Shown piece after piece: positions 8,471 to 16,256 of a stretch of DNA of 64,000 nt; position 1 is the first letter of the stretch, and the number at the start of each line of letters is the position of its first letter. This stretch comes from an uncultured Oscillospiraceae bacterium (lineage in GTDB: Bacteria > Bacillota > Clostridia > Oscillospirales > Oscillospiraceae). Where the stretch lies: the NCBI GenBank assembly GCA_902478785.1, contig CABSMJ010000004.1:1-64000 (forward strand). Direction: 5' to 3'. The notes beneath the pieces were generated by a model, which was given only the letters and a program-made list of their open reading frames with translations, ran no database searches and was not told the DNA's origin. A program made the translations under genes and the position numbers.

Positions 8471-9610
8471 ATGTTTTCAACAATCGGATACTATATCTGT
8501 GTCCCCTTCGCCTGGCTGGTGCGTCTGTTCTACAACCTGACCGGCTCCTACGGCGTGGCGCTGATCCTCTTCACCCTGGTCATCAAGTTCATTATGCTGC
8601 CCTTCCAGATGAAGTCCAAGAGGGGCATGATCCGCATGAACCGGGTGTCCGGGCGGATGCAGGAACTGCAAAAGCAGTATAAGAACAACCCCCAGCGCTA
8701 CCAGATGGAGGTCCAGAAGCTCTATCAGGAGGAAGGCGCCAACCCCATGAGCGGGTGCCTGTGGAACTTTATCCCCCTGCCCATTCTGCTGGCCCTGTAC
8801 TCCATCATCCGCCAGCCTATCACCCACTTCATGATGCTGGGTGAGGACGTGGTGCTCAAGGCCTACAATGCCGTGGCGGCCACCGGTATGAACATGGATC
8901 AGATCGGCGAGCTGGTGGATGGTCAGCTGAAGATGACCCCCTACGGTCAGATTCATCTGGCTTCTGCGGTCAACACCGTGGCCCCCGACTTTGCCCAGAG
9001 CATCGATGGCTGGTTCAACATCAACTACAACTTCCTGGGTCTGAACCTGGCTGCCGTGCCCTCCTCCAGCTTCAGTGACTTCTCCTTCCAGTGGAGTGTC
9101 ATCGGTCTGATCCTGATCCCCATTGTGGCAGGTCTTTTCCAGTTCCTTATGACCAAGTTCATGATGAAGACCCAGCCCAGCGCCGACCCCACGGCGGCCC
9201 GGACCACCAAGAGCATGATGTACTTCATGCCTTTGTTCTCCGTGTATATCGCCTTCATCATGCCTGCAGCTTTGGGTCTGTACTGGATTGCCCAGAGCGC
9301 CTTCTCCGCTGTCCAGGAGTTGGTGCTGGGTAAGTTCTACACCAAGAAGCTTCAGGAAGAGGAGGACGCCCGGGAGGCCCAGCGGCAGGAGCAGCGGCGT
9401 CTGCGCCAGGAAGAGGCCAAGAAGAACGCGCAGCTCCAGCGGGAGCAGGCCGCCAAGGTGCGGGACTCCAAGAAGATCGCCGCCAAGCGGGCGGAAAAGC
9501 TGGAGCGGAAGGCCAAGGAAAAGCCCAAGACCAACGAGAATGGCCGCATCGGCGACCGTCCCTACGCCCGGGGCCGGACCTTCAGCGAGGACCATTACTC
9601 TGACGACTAA
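8471..9610 (+). CDS. yidC: Membrane protein insertase YidC/SpoIIIJ
   Basis: Insertase of the YidC/Oxa1/Alb3 family, which integrates membrane proteins with or without SecYEG. It has 379 residues. The first membrane segment is about residues 5-30, followed by a cytoplasmic hairpin rich in K, Q and R, then several membrane segments up to about residue 285, and a highly charged tail (about 290-379) that can contact ribosomes. There is no lipoprotein-type cysteine start. The ATG at 8471 has GGAGGAAAT upstream. Confidence 0.95.
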   Translation: MFSTIGYYICVPFAWLVRLFYNLTGSYGVALILFTLVIKFIMLPFQMKSKRGMIRMNRVSGRMQELQKQYKNNPQRYQMEVQKLYQEEGANPMSGCLWNFIPLPILLALYSIIRQPITHFMMLGEDVVLKAYNAVAATGMNMDQIGELVDGQLKMTPYGQIHLASAVNTVAPDFAQSIDGWFNINYNFLGLNLAAVPSSSFSDFSFQWSVIGLILIPIVAGLFQFLMTKFMMKTQPSADPTAARTTKSMMYFMPLFSVYIAFIMPAALGLYWIAQSAFSAVQELVLGKFYTKKLQEEEDAREAQRQEQRRLRQEEAKKNAQLQREQAAKVRDSKKIAAKRAEKLERKAKEKPKTNENGRIGDRPYARGRTFSEDHYSDD

Positions 9611-9625
9611 GGGAGCGGAAAAGCG

Positions 9626-10465
9626 ATGAGTTATATTGATGTAACGGCCAAGACAGAAGACGAGGCCATTCGCAAGGCCCTGGAACAGCTGGGGCTGGAC
9701 CGGGACGACGTGTCCGTGGAGATCCTGGAGCGGTCCAAGACCGGTTTCCTGGGCATCGGCGCCGCGCCGGCCAAGGTCCGTGTCACCTATGAGGGCAGTC
9801 AGGAGCCCCAGGAGCTGAAAGTGGAGGCTCCGGCGGAGCCGATGAAGGAGGTCAAGCCCTTCCGTCCCTCCGCTCCGGTGCCCACCAAGGCGGAGGCCCC
9901 CAAGGCCGAGCCCCGGAAGCGGGAGGAAAAGCCCGCTGCCGCTCCTGCGGAGAAGCAGGAGCCCCAGGAGGAGCGTCCCGCTCCCGTGCTGGAGCTGGGC
10001 GAAGAGGTGGACGACGAGAAGGCCCAGAAGATCAAGGCCTTTTTGACGGGCCTGCTGGAGCACATGGAGAGCTCCGCCCAGATCAAGGTGTATCAGCCGG
10101 AGAAGGGCCGGTATAAGGTCATTCTGGAGGGCGAGAAGCTGGGTGCCCTCATCGGCCGCCGGGGCGAGACCCTGGACGCCATCCAGCAGCTGACCAACTA
10201 CTCCGTCAACCGGGGCGAGCGCAACCGGGTCCGCATCCATGTGGACGCCGAGGGCTACCGGGAGAAGCGGGAGCAGAGCCTCCAGCGCCTGGCGCTGAAG
10301 GTGGCGGGCAAGGTGGTCAAGTACCGCCGGAATGTGACTTTGGAGCCCATGAACGCCTACGAGCGGCACGTGATCCACACGGCCCTCCAGGATGTGGCCC
10401 ATGTGACCACCTACTCCACCGGCACCGAGCCCAACCGCCGGGTCATCGTGGCCTACGAGAAATAA
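9626..10465 (+). CDS. jag: RNA-binding protein KhpB/Jag
   Basis: RNA-binding protein partnered with KhpA in Firmicutes, linked to cell elongation and division. It has 279 residues: Jag-N domain (1-55), a P/A/E/K-rich linker (about 60-125), a KH domain with the GxxG loop GRRG at 177-180, and an R3H domain (about 200-279). It follows yidC by 15 bp, with the usual yidC-jag linkage, and ends at a strong terminator. Confidence 0.95.
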   Translation: MSYIDVTAKTEDEAIRKALEQLGLDRDDVSVEILERSKTGFLGIGAAPAKVRVTYEGSQEPQELKVEAPAEPMKEVKPFRPSAPVPTKAEAPKAEPRKREEKPAAAPAEKQEPQEERPAPVLELGEEVDDEKAQKIKAFLTGLLEHMESSAQIKVYQPEKGRYKVILEGEKLGALIGRRGETLDAIQQLTNYSVNRGERNRVRIHVDAEGYREKREQSLQRLALKVAGKVVKYRRNVTLEPMNAYERHVIHTALQDVAHVTTYSTGTEPNRRVIVAYEK

Positions 10466-10480
10466 ACACAGTGTGGAAAA

Positions 10481-10512
10481 GCCGCCCGGAACCATTCCGG
10501 GCGGCTTTTTTT
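10481..10512 (+). terminator. Rho-independent terminator after jag
   Basis: An 11-bp perfect stem (GCCGCCCGGAA/TTCCGGGCGGC) with loop CCA, followed by seven T residues. It closes the rpmH-jag operon. Confidence 0.95.
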
Positions 10513-10550
10513 GCTTTGGGTATTCACAGCGTGTGGAATAAAACAGGGGC

Positions 10551-10763
10551 TCAGGCGTCCTTGTCCCCCTTTTTCCAGAGGGCAAGCCCGATCTGGAACA
10601 GGCAGAAAAGGGAAAACAGGAGCAGCAGCGTCTTGTGCAGCATGGTGTTCAGATCCGGCCCGAAGAGGGAGTTGAACAGGGTGGGGTAGAACATGAGCAC
10701 CAGAGGCACCACCAGCGCCACCAGCATCAGCACGAGACCCAGGGGGTTTTGATTGCTTTTCAT
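10551..10763 (-). CDS. Small membrane protein of unknown function
   Basis: A 70-residue protein I do not recognise. Two hydrophobic segments (about residues 8-27 and 43-62) suggest a two-pass membrane hairpin, with a charged tail KKGDKDA. The ATG at 10763 follows GGTGGAG with suitable spacing, which favours a real gene over a chance frame. It lies convergent to jag and has no partner gene. Confidence 0.6.
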   Translation of the reverse strand: MKSNQNPLGLVLMLVALVVPLVLMFYPTLFNSLFGPDLNTMLHKTLLLLFSLFCLFQIGLALWKKGDKDA

Positions 10764-11099
10764 AACATCTCCACCTCACAGAAAAGAATAGGCCTTCCCC
10801 ACGGGGACGGAAGGCGGATGCAGGGACCCGGGACCCATCCAATCATGGCAATCCCCTCATTTCCAACGGGTGTGATCTGGTCTTGACTGCATCTTAACAC
10901 AGCTTTTTCCGCAGGTCAACCTTCCGTTGCGTATGTTTGCGTATGTTTTAACATACGAAAAAGAGGCCGGGGCAGGCTGCCGGGCATCCCCGGGAGAGAG
11001 GGTCTGCCGGGGCTTTTTCTGGAAAAAAGCGCGGGTCTGTGTGCAAAATTTGCATGGCCCCATGGATTTCCCGGGGAAAGTTTTATCCCCCGCCGGCCC
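10764..11099. other. Intergenic stretch between small membrane gene and glycine T-box
   Basis: About 340 bases without a gene. It contains an 18-bp near-palindrome, CGTATGTT-TT-AACATACG (10940-10957), preceded by a direct repeat of GCGTATGTTT, which could be an operator. A GC-rich hairpin-forming stretch follows at about 10966-11020. I see nothing else. Confidence 0.5.
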
Positions 11100-11128
11100 T
11101 TGACAAGGGGATGGAAACGTGGTAAAGT
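11100..11128 (+). promoter_or_regulatory. Promoter of the glyS T-box leader
   Basis: TTGACA (11100-11105), 17-bp spacer, TAAAGT (11123-11128), immediately upstream of the T-box leader. Confidence 0.85.
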
Positions 11129-11134
11129 GGCCAC

Positions 11135-11378
11135 AATATCCAAAAGCGCAAAACAGGGAAGAGTATCTTTCCCATCCCCGGCAAGAGAGAGGGCGGTCGG
11201 TGCAAGCCCTTGGGGGAGGGAAGGAGAAGGCACCCTGGAGCTGCGGGGAGGAAATGCCCCGCCGGTGAGCCGCCGTTACCGGAAAACGAAGTGCGTATCA
11301 GCCAGATACGAATTCAGGTGGAACCGCGGACAATGCTTTGTTCGCCCTGAGCCGATGACCGGCTCAGGGCGTTTTTTT
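11135..11378 (+). promoter_or_regulatory. Glycine T-box leader of glyS
   Basis: Transcription-attenuating riboswitch that senses uncharged tRNA-Gly. Stem I carries the AGAGAGGGCGGTCGGTGCAA region. The specifier in the context AAGGCACC gives GGC (11229-11231), a glycine codon read by tRNA-Gly(GCC). The T-box AGGTGGAACCGCGG (11316-11329) exposes UGGA, which would pair with a U73-CCA acceptor end, as expected for Firmicutes tRNA-Gly. The terminator has an 11-bp stem (11343-11353/11361-11371) and seven T residues. Confidence 0.95.
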
Positions 11379-11413
11379 ACGCGCTGGGCCCGAGATTGAA
11401 GGAGGAACCAGCT

Positions 11414-12847
11414 ATGATGAAGAACACCGAAAAGACCATGGAGAAGATCGTTGCCCTGTGCAAGGGCCGGGGATTTGTGTTCCCGGGCAGCGAGATCTAC
11501 GGCGGCCTGGCCAACACCTGGGACTACGGCCCCCTGGGCGTGGAACTGAAGAACAACGTGAAGAAGGCCTGGTGGAAGAAGTTCGTCCAGGAGAACCCCT
11601 ACAACGTGGGTCTGGACGCCGCCATTTTGATGAACCCCCAGGTGTGGGTGGCCAGCGGCCATGTGGGCGGCTTCTCCGACCCCTTGATGGACTGCAAGGA
11701 GTGCAAGGAGCGCTTCCGGGCCGACAAGGTCATCGAGGACTGGTGCCAGGAGAATAACTTCGACCTGGGCCACAGCGTGGACGCCATGAGCCAGGCGGAT
11801 ATGAAGGCCTTCATCGAGGAGCATCAGATCCCCTGCCCCACCTGCGGCAAGCACAACTGGACCGACATCCGTCAGTTCAACCTGATGTTCAAGACCTTCC
11901 AGGGCGTCACCGAGGACGCCAAGAACACCGTGTACCTGCGGCCTGAGACCGCCCAAGGCATCTTCGTCAACTTCCAGAACGTCCAGCGCACCACCCGCCG
12001 CAAGCTGCCCTTCGGCGTGTGCCAGGTGGGCAAGAGCTTCCGCAACGAGATCACCCCGGGCAACTTCACTTTCCGCACCCGTGAGTTCGAGCAGATGGAG
12101 CTGGAGTTCTTCTGCAAGCCCGGCACGGAGCTGGAGTGGTTCGCCTACTGGAAGGACTTCTGCCACAAGTGGCTGCTGGGCCTGGGCATGCGGGACGAGA
12201 ACCTGCGGCTCCGGGACCACGAGAAGGAGGAGCTGAGCCACTACTCCAACGCCACCACCGACTTTGAGTTCGTCTTCCCCTTCGGCTGGGGCGAGCTGTG
12301 GGGCGTGGCCAGCCGGACCAACTTCGACCTGACCGCCCACCAGAACACCTCCGGCAAGGACCAGACCTACTTCGACCAGGAGGCAAACGAGCACTATATC
12401 CCCTACGTCATCGAGCCCTCCCTGGGCGCGGACCGTGTGACGTTGGCCTTCCTGGTGGACGCCTATGACGAGGAAGTGGTGGGCCAGGACAAGAACGGCA
12501 AGGACGACGTGCGCACGGTGCTGCACCTGCACCCGGCGCTGGCTCCCTATAAGGTGGCGGTGCTGCCTCTGAGCAAGAAGCTGACCCCCAAGGCCGAGGA
12601 GCTGTATGCCCAGCTGTGCAAGACCTATATGTGCGACTTCGACGACGCCGGCTCTATCGGCAAGCGCTATCGCCGCCAGGACGAGATCGGCACTCCCTAC
12701 TGCGTCACCGTGGACTTCGACACCGTGGGCGACGAGGAGAAGGCCGGCGACAACTGCGTCACCGTCCGTGACCGCGACACCATGGAGCAGGTGAGAATCC
12801 CCATGGACCAGCTGGAGAGCTATCTGGCCGAGAAGCTGGCTTATTAA
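11414..12847 (+). CDS. glyS: Glycine--tRNA ligase, homodimeric type
   Basis: Class II synthetase that charges tRNA-Gly. It is a single chain of 477 residues, the alpha2 form found in many Firmicutes, not the two-subunit GlyQ/GlyS form. The class II motif 2 region is visible as FRNEITPGNFTFRTREFEQ, and motif 3 as GADRVTLAFL. The ATG at 11414 follows GGAGGA by seven bases. It is controlled by the glycine T-box. Its last 19 codons are repeated twice in the DNA downstream. Confidence 0.96.
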   Translation: MMKNTEKTMEKIVALCKGRGFVFPGSEIYGGLANTWDYGPLGVELKNNVKKAWWKKFVQENPYNVGLDAAILMNPQVWVASGHVGGFSDPLMDCKECKERFRADKVIEDWCQENNFDLGHSVDAMSQADMKAFIEEHQIPCPTCGKHNWTDIRQFNLMFKTFQGVTEDAKNTVYLRPETAQGIFVNFQNVQRTTRRKLPFGVCQVGKSFRNEITPGNFTFRTREFEQMELEFFCKPGTELEWFAYWKDFCHKWLLGLGMRDENLRLRDHEKEELSHYSNATTDFEFVFPFGWGELWGVASRTNFDLTAHQNTSGKDQTYFDQEANEHYIPYVIEPSLGADRVTLAFLVDAYDEEVVGQDKNGKDDVRTVLHLHPALAPYKVAVLPLSKKLTPKAEELYAQLCKTYMCDFDDAGSIGKRYRRQDEIGTPYCVTVDFDTVGDEEKAGDNCVTVRDRDTMEQVRIPMDQLESYLAEKLAY

Positions 12848-13287
12848 GAAACAGCGTTTTCCTGCGACCTACCGCCCGCAGGGCGTCCAAGGGTCCCCCG
12901 TGAGACCCTTGCCGGGGCCCGGATTCACTTCGGGCCCCGGTGATACAATACGGGGTCCCGCAAAAATGGAAATTTTTGCGGGAGGCAGGTGAGAATCCCC
13001 ATGGACCAGCTGGAGAGCTATCTGGCTGAGAAGCTGGCTTATTAAGAAACAGCGTTTTCCTGCTACCCGCCGCCCGCAGGGCGTCCAAGGGTCCCCCGTG
13101 AGACCCTTGCCGGGGCCCGGATTCATTTCGGGCCCCGGTGATGCAATACGGGGTCCCGCAAAAATGGGAATTTTTGCGGGAGGCAGGTGAGAATTCCCAT
13201 GGACCAGCTGGAGAGCTATCTGGCTGAGAAGCTGGCTTATTAAGAAAAGCGCATTCCTGGGACCCGCTGCCTGTCAGGGCGTCCAAG
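12787..13287 (+). repeat. 198-bp tandem repeat carrying the glyS 3' end
   Basis: Three units start at 12787, 12985 and 13183, exactly 198 bp apart; the third is partial, to about 13287. Each begins with the last codons of glyS plus its stop, followed by 3' non-coding sequence with three hairpins: AAGGGTC/GACCCTT, GGGGCCCG/CGGGCCCC and TCCCGCAAAAAT/ATTTTTGCGGGA. Only unit 1 is fused to the gene. The copies differ by a few substitutions. The downstream copies keep the in-frame peptide MDQLESYLAEKLAY and its stop. Confidence 0.95.
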
Positions 13288-13315
13288 GGCAAGCAGGGAA
13301 GAAGCAAAACAAAGC

Positions 13316-13348
13316 GCCGGGACGGGATTTTCCCGTCCCGGCCTTTTT
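13316..13348 (+). terminator. Terminator after the glyS repeat array
   Basis: A 12-bp perfect stem (13316-13327/13331-13342) with loop TTT and a five-T tail. It probably ends the glyS transcript beyond the tandem repeats. Confidence 0.85.
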
Positions 13349-13535
13349 GCGCCCGCCGCCCCTTTTGTCTGCGCCCGGGCCTCCGGGCCCTGTCCTGTCC
13401 CTTTTTGTCTGCGCTCTGCCCTGCGTTCCCGTCTCCCGGGCATTTTTCCGCCGCCCTTTTGGGGTTGTTCCTTTTGCACCCGGACCGTTTTCCATTTCCC
13501 GGGGCCTTTCCCATTTTCCCGCCCCGGCGTCCACC

Positions 13536-13564
13536 TTGACTTTCCCGCCCCGGCCTGATATGAT
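13536..13564 (+). promoter_or_regulatory. Promoter of the LTA-synthase-like gene
   Basis: TTGACT (13536-13541), 17-bp spacer, TATGAT (13559-13564), giving a leader of about 180 bases. Confidence 0.8.
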
Positions 13565-13747
13565 GGGTAGACGATTGTATACCAAAATAGGCGATTTCCC
13601 CGGACTTTTCCTCCCCTTGTTGAAAACTTTACAAAACCTTTGTACTTTCGCCGGGAATCGTGCTAAAATCATAGGGATAGCGTCCGGCCCTCCGCTGACT
13701 CCTTTTTTCGCCGGATGCTCCGCAAAACCCAGGAAGGACGTGATTTC

Positions 13748-15610
13748 TTGAAACATTTTTGGCTGTTTCGGCCCTCTGCCGACGGCCTGACCCGGGGCAG
13801 GACCTGGGTATACTGGCTGTGGAATGTGTGCATTACGGCCCTCTCCGGCGTGTGCCTGGGGGTGCTGTCCCTGGTGTTCGCCTACGGGGACTATGCCGAC
13901 GCGCTCTTCAAGAGCTACTTCGAGGTGCCCCTTATCGCCGTGCTGAATATTTTGCCGGCCCTTCTTTTGCTGCTGGCCCTGTACTTCCTCTTTGGTCGGG
14001 CCTGGGTGGCGTTCCTTGCCTCCTCGGCGGTGGTCATGGGCTTTTCCCTGGCCAACTACTACAAGCTCCGGTTCCGGGACGACCCGGTGATCTTTGAAGA
14101 CCTCAAGTACATCCGGGAGGCCGGCGCCATCACCCAGACCGCCAAGTACGACCTGACGCCGGACAAGCGCATCTGGTTCGGCCTTCTCTGCGTGGTGCTG
14201 GGCACCCTTTTTCTCTTTTTCCTGGTCCGGGGCGTGCCCAAAAAGAAGGTGCGGCTGCCGCTGTGCCTGGTGACCATCCTGGTGTGCCTGCCCCTGTCCA
14301 AGGCCTACACCAGCTCCACCGTCTACAACACCTCCACCATCAACTTTGACTACATCAACCGCTGGTCCTCCACCCAGCTTTACATCTCCAAGGGCTTCCT
14401 CTATCCCTTCCTCCACAGCACCACCACCGGCTCCATCCAGGCCCCGGAGGGCTACGACGAGGACGCCACGGAGGCGCTGCTGGCGTCCTATGATCCGGTG
14501 GACATCCCCGAGGACAAGAAGGTGGACCTGGTCACCATCCAGCTGGAGGCCTTCGCCGACTTCTCTTTGTTTGAGGGAGTGGAGGGCATCGACTGGGGCG
14601 CGGCCTACGACGTCTACCATGAGCTGGAGGCGGAGAGCCTCTCGGGCAACCTGATCACCAACATCTTCGCCGGCGGCACCGTGGACACGGAGCGGTGTTT
14701 CCTCACCGGCTTTGCGGACGTGTGGAACTTCCGCACCCGCACCAACTCCTACGGCTGGTACCTGGACAGCCAGGGCTATACGGCGGAGGGCAGCCACCCC
14801 AGCTATGAGTGGTTCTATAACCGCCTGAACGTCAACGGCTATCTGGGCCTGCCCACCTACTACTACCAGGAGAACTACTACGGGGAGCTCTCCAAGACCG
14901 GCATCGCCGGGGACGAGATTTTGATGCCGGAGATCTTCAAGCTCTACGAGGCCAACCGGGACGGGGCAGGGGACCCCTATTTCTCCTTCAACGTCACCTA
15001 TCAGGGCCACGGCCCCTATGACACCCAGAGCGTCTGGCGGGGCATCCACTTCACCGACGGCCGGTATTCCACCGAAACCACCAACATTGTGGACAACTAC
15101 CTGGGCTCCGTCCAGGATACGGCCAATCAGCTCCGGTGGCTGCTGGACCAGTTCGCCGCCGAGGAGCGGCCGGTGGTGGTGGTCATCTACGGCGACCACA
15201 AACCCTGGCTGGGGGATGGCAACTCCGCCTACCAGGAGCTGGGGGTGAACCTGGACACCGCCACGGAAGAGGGCTTTTACAACTACTACGCCACCCGCTA
15301 TCTTATCTGGGCCAACGACGCGGCCAAGGAGACCCTGGGCAACGACTTTGTGGGCGAGGGCCCGGACGTGTCCTCCTGCTTCCTCATGAACCTGGTCTTT
15401 GACCAGTGCGGCTGGGTGGGCAACGAATGGGCCCAGGCCACCAGCGACATCTGGCGGCAGCTGCCGGTGCTGACCGCCGTGGGCCGGTACATCACCGCCG
15501 ATGGCACGCTGACGGATACCCTGGACGGGGAGGACCGGCAGGCTCTGGACACCTATCTGAGCCTCCAGTACTACTACGGCACCCACTTCGCCTATGACGA
15601 CGAGAATTAA
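13748..15610 (+). CDS. LTA synthase family membrane sulfatase-like protein
   Basis: Membrane-anchored phosphoglycerol transferase-type enzyme (LtaS family), likely building lipoteichoic-acid-type polymers or other glycerophosphate decorations on the outer face of the membrane. It has 620 residues, with about four to five N-terminal membrane segments within the first 190, then an extracellular sulfatase-fold domain. The expected threonine nucleophile is Thr311 in FAGGTVDTE. Metal-binding residues are in YGDHKPWLGD. The start is TTG at 13748, ten bases after AGGAAGG. The exact polymer cannot be told from sequence. Confidence 0.85.
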   Translation: MKHFWLFRPSADGLTRGRTWVYWLWNVCITALSGVCLGVLSLVFAYGDYADALFKSYFEVPLIAVLNILPALLLLLALYFLFGRAWVAFLASSAVVMGFSLANYYKLRFRDDPVIFEDLKYIREAGAITQTAKYDLTPDKRIWFGLLCVVLGTLFLFFLVRGVPKKKVRLPLCLVTILVCLPLSKAYTSSTVYNTSTINFDYINRWSSTQLYISKGFLYPFLHSTTTGSIQAPEGYDEDATEALLASYDPVDIPEDKKVDLVTIQLEAFADFSLFEGVEGIDWGAAYDVYHELEAESLSGNLITNIFAGGTVDTERCFLTGFADVWNFRTRTNSYGWYLDSQGYTAEGSHPSYEWFYNRLNVNGYLGLPTYYYQENYYGELSKTGIAGDEILMPEIFKLYEANRDGAGDPYFSFNVTYQGHGPYDTQSVWRGIHFTDGRYSTETTNIVDNYLGSVQDTANQLRWLLDQFAAEERPVVVVIYGDHKPWLGDGNSAYQELGVNLDTATEEGFYNYYATRYLIWANDAAKETLGNDFVGEGPDVSSCFLMNLVFDQCGWVGNEWAQATSDIWRQLPVLTAVGRYITADGTLTDTLDGEDRQALDTYLSLQYYYGTHFAYDDEN

Positions 15611-15620
15611 AAGCAGCAAA

Positions 15621-15652
15621 AGGACCTCCCCATTCGGGGAGGTCCTTTTTTC
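15621..15652 (+). terminator. Terminator after the LTA-synthase-like gene
   Basis: An 11-bp perfect stem (AGGACCTCCCC/GGGGAGGTCCT) with loop ATTC and a T-run. Confidence 0.95.
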
Positions 15653-15726
15653 CCCTCGAAAAGGGCCCTTTGAGGTCCCATAGCCCCGGGTAAACCACCG
15701 GTCGAGGGGATTCTACCGGATATTCC

Positions 15727-15755
15727 TTGCGCGATGCACCGTCATTGGCTATGAT
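15727..15755 (+). promoter_or_regulatory. Promoter of the XRE regulator gene
   Basis: TTGCGC (15727-15732), 17-bp spacer, TATGAT (15750-15755), 24 bases before the TTG start. Confidence 0.65.
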
Positions 15756-15779
15756 GATACCACAAAGGAGGGAGCGCAC

Positions 15780-16187
15780 TTGAATACCAACCAGATGGGC
15801 GCTTTGATCGCCCGGCTTCGGAAGGAGAAGGGCATGACCCAGCAGGAGCTGGCGGACCGGCTGGGGGTCACGGACAAGGCCGTGTCCAAGTGGGAGCGGG
15901 GCCTGGCCTGCCCGGACATCGCCTGTTTGCCCCAGGTGGCGGAAATTTTGGGGGTGAATGTGGACGAGCTGCTGTCGGGCCTCCGGAGCGAATCGCCCCA
16001 CCCCTTCCGGGAGCTGAGCCGGGGGGATATCAAGGACATGTGCCTGCTGCTGTGCCGCTGCGTGAGCCTGGGGCTGGCGGTGGGCGGATTGGTGATCTTC
16101 CGCATGGGCAAGCTGTCGGTATCGGACCTGGGCGTCATGCTGTGCATCGCTGTGGCGCTGCTGGCCATAGACAGCCTGAACCGATAG
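15780..16187 (+). CDS. XRE-family regulator with membrane-associated C-terminus
   Basis: A 135-residue protein. Its N-terminal Cro/CI-type helix-turn-helix (about 6-62) contains MTQQELADRLGVTDKAVSKW, a form common in Clostridia. The C-terminal half has hydrophobic segments (about 83-102 and 111-130), so the regulator may be membrane-tethered. The start is TTG at 15780 with AAAGGAGG eight bases upstream. No target is evident; it is a single-gene unit with its own promoter and terminator. Confidence 0.85.
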   Translation: MNTNQMGALIARLRKEKGMTQQELADRLGVTDKAVSKWERGLACPDIACLPQVAEILGVNVDELLSGLRSESPHPFRELSRGDIKDMCLLLCRCVSLGLAVGGLVIFRMGKLSVSDLGVMLCIAVALLAIDSLNR

Positions 16188-16200
16188 AGGGAACGGGAAG

Positions 16201-16241
16201 ACCGGCGTGCCGTGCTGCAACACGGCACGCCGGTCTTTTTT
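16201..16241 (+). terminator. Terminator after the XRE regulator
   Basis: A 14-bp perfect stem (ACCGGCGTGCCGTG/CACGGCACGCCGGT) followed by C and six T residues, lying between convergent genes. Confidence 0.93.
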
Positions 16242-16256
16242 GCAGGGAGCTTGCTT

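Larger units (their letters stand above)
12848..13747. other. glyS-ltaS intergenic region
   Basis: 900 bases without a credible gene. It holds the two extra 198-bp repeat units, a terminator (13316-13348), a pyrimidine-rich stretch (about 13345-13530), and the promoter of the LTA-synthase-like gene (13536-13564). Long minus-strand frames here are artefacts of base composition. Confidence 0.75.

Noticed and set aside
10477..10540. DnaA boxes near the jag terminator (TGTGGAAAA, TGTGGAATA)
   Set aside because: Two weak, widely spaced nonamers in GC-rich sequence; expected by chance.
8477..10585. 702-codon minus-strand frame opposite yidC and jag
   Set aside because: Shadow of two well-identified plus-strand genes; the product is low-complexity and matches no family.
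12985..13250. Extra 14-codon peptides in the glyS-tail repeat units
   Set aside because: The ATG is an internal glyS methionine and the nearest GGAGG is about 15 bases away, too far for good initiation. Probably untranslated, though not excluded.
12787..13287. CRISPR array
   Set aside because: The repeats are 198 bp, directly adjacent without spacers, and include the glyS coding end. No cas genes are present.
13274..15619. 781-codon minus-strand frame opposite the LTA-synthase-like gene
   Set aside because: The plus-strand frame has the catalytic motifs, start signal and terminator; the reverse frame has none.
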